A DNA stretch of 6,969 nucleotides from an uncultured Rhodospirillales bacterium. Its GTDB lineage: Bacteria; Pseudomonadota; Alphaproteobacteria; RF32; CAG-239. The notes under the pieces are model-generated. The model saw only the letters and a list, made by a program, of their open reading frames with translations, made no database searches and was not told the origin of the DNA. Position numbers and translations under genes: made by a program. The stretch is taken from the NCBI GenBank assembly GCA_902795665.1, contig CADBMA010000143.1, positions 1 through 6,969 on the forward strand, written 5' to 3'. This document shows, piece by piece, positions 6,558 through 6,969 of this stretch; position 1 is the first letter of the stretch, and each line of letters begins with the position of its first letter.

Positions 6558-6969
6558 TTAGAACAATTGCGGAACGTCACTATTGGCGCCAGATGAGCGG
6601 TTAGCTCCACCGCTGCCGGTTGTAACCACTCCGGTACTCGGCGGTGGAGGTGGTGTTGCGCCGATTGTCTTTTTCTTATTGTTTTTGCTCATTTCGACAT
6701 CGTCGACTAGCGTCATTGCTGGCTTGGCATCGACATCGTTGGCTTCATAAACAACCTCAGACGAACCTGCCGCAGCATTGTTTCTCTTTCTTCTTGCTAC
6801 ATCAGGATTTGGATTTCTAGCCATAGCCTTATCATCAATCAAAACATCTTTATATTCTTTATCCTCGCCAGTCTCTGCGTTATCCGGCGTTCTCAGCCAC
6901 AAATCCACTTTGGGATAGACAATAATGCGAGTTCCGGCCGGAATAAACGTAATGGCACGTATGTTGGAA
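6558..6969 (-). CDS. virB10: VirB10-like T4SS protein, C-terminal part only, with long low-complexity tail
   Basis: Only the last 136 or so residues are present; the gene enters from the right edge. The first visible residues, NIRAITFIPAGTRIIVYPKV followed by DLWLR, match the very end of the VirB10/TrbI outer-membrane domain, where a strand of the type IPAGT.i.V....DL closes the fold. VirB10 spans from inner to outer membrane and forms the core channel with VirB7 and VirB9. Most VirB10 proteins stop within a few residues after this point; here about 110 residues follow, rich in Asn, Asp, Lys, Gly and Ser, with TPPPPPSTG and GSGGANRSSGAN near the end. Position directly upstream of the virB11-like gene supports the call. 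A TrbI or DotG-type relative cannot be excluded from this fragment. Confidence 0.72.
   Translation of the reverse strand, partial: SNIRAITFIPAGTRIIVYPKVDLWLRTPDNAETGEDKEYKDVLIDDKAMARNPNPDVARRKRNNAAAGSSEVVYEANDVDAKPAMTLVDDVEMSKNNKKKTIGATPPPPPSTGVVTTGSGGANRSSGANSDVPQLF

Overview
The window holds six protein-coding genes, two of them cut by the window edges, and no RNA genes, insertion sequences or CRISPR. It is AT-rich and densely packed. Gene content suggests a Gram-negative bacterium, most likely an AT-rich, possibly host-associated alphaproteobacterium: a tandem-HTH/S24-type regulator, a lipoprotein with a secretin-like fold, and a virB10-virB11 pair of a type IV secretion system (T4SS). The organism assignment is an inference from style and gene families, not from a marker gene.

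Layout. Positions 1-882 (+) carry the 3' part of a transcription regulator with two XRE-type helix-turn-helix domains and a LexA/CI-like C-terminal domain. A 54-nt gap contains an extended -10 promoter (TGTTATAAT). Then comes a + strand run of four genes ending at 5536: a 679-aa soluble protein with long coiled-coil repeats, a lysine run and acidic WEWEY repeats (937-2976); a 175-aa charged cytoplasmic protein (3045-3572); a 426-aa lipoprotein built like a small secretin (3593-4873); and a 216-aa bitopic inner-membrane protein (4886-5536). A 13-bp-stem hairpin flanked by A and T runs (5538-5566) serves as a terminator for both strands. Converging on it from the right, on the - strand, are virB11-like (5577-6545) and the 3' end of virB10-like (6558 to the edge), 12 nt apart.

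How it may work together. VirB10 links the inner and outer membranes in T4SS and VirB11 is the hexameric ATPase that drives it. The facing + strand operon encodes an envelope set that spans the same compartments: a secretin-like outer-membrane lipoprotein, a single-pass inner-membrane protein with a small periplasmic domain, and two cytoplasmic proteins. I infer that these are accessory or lineage-specific parts of the same secretion machine, or cargo/scaffold for it. The sequence shows adjacency and compartment logic only; the functional link is a hypothesis.
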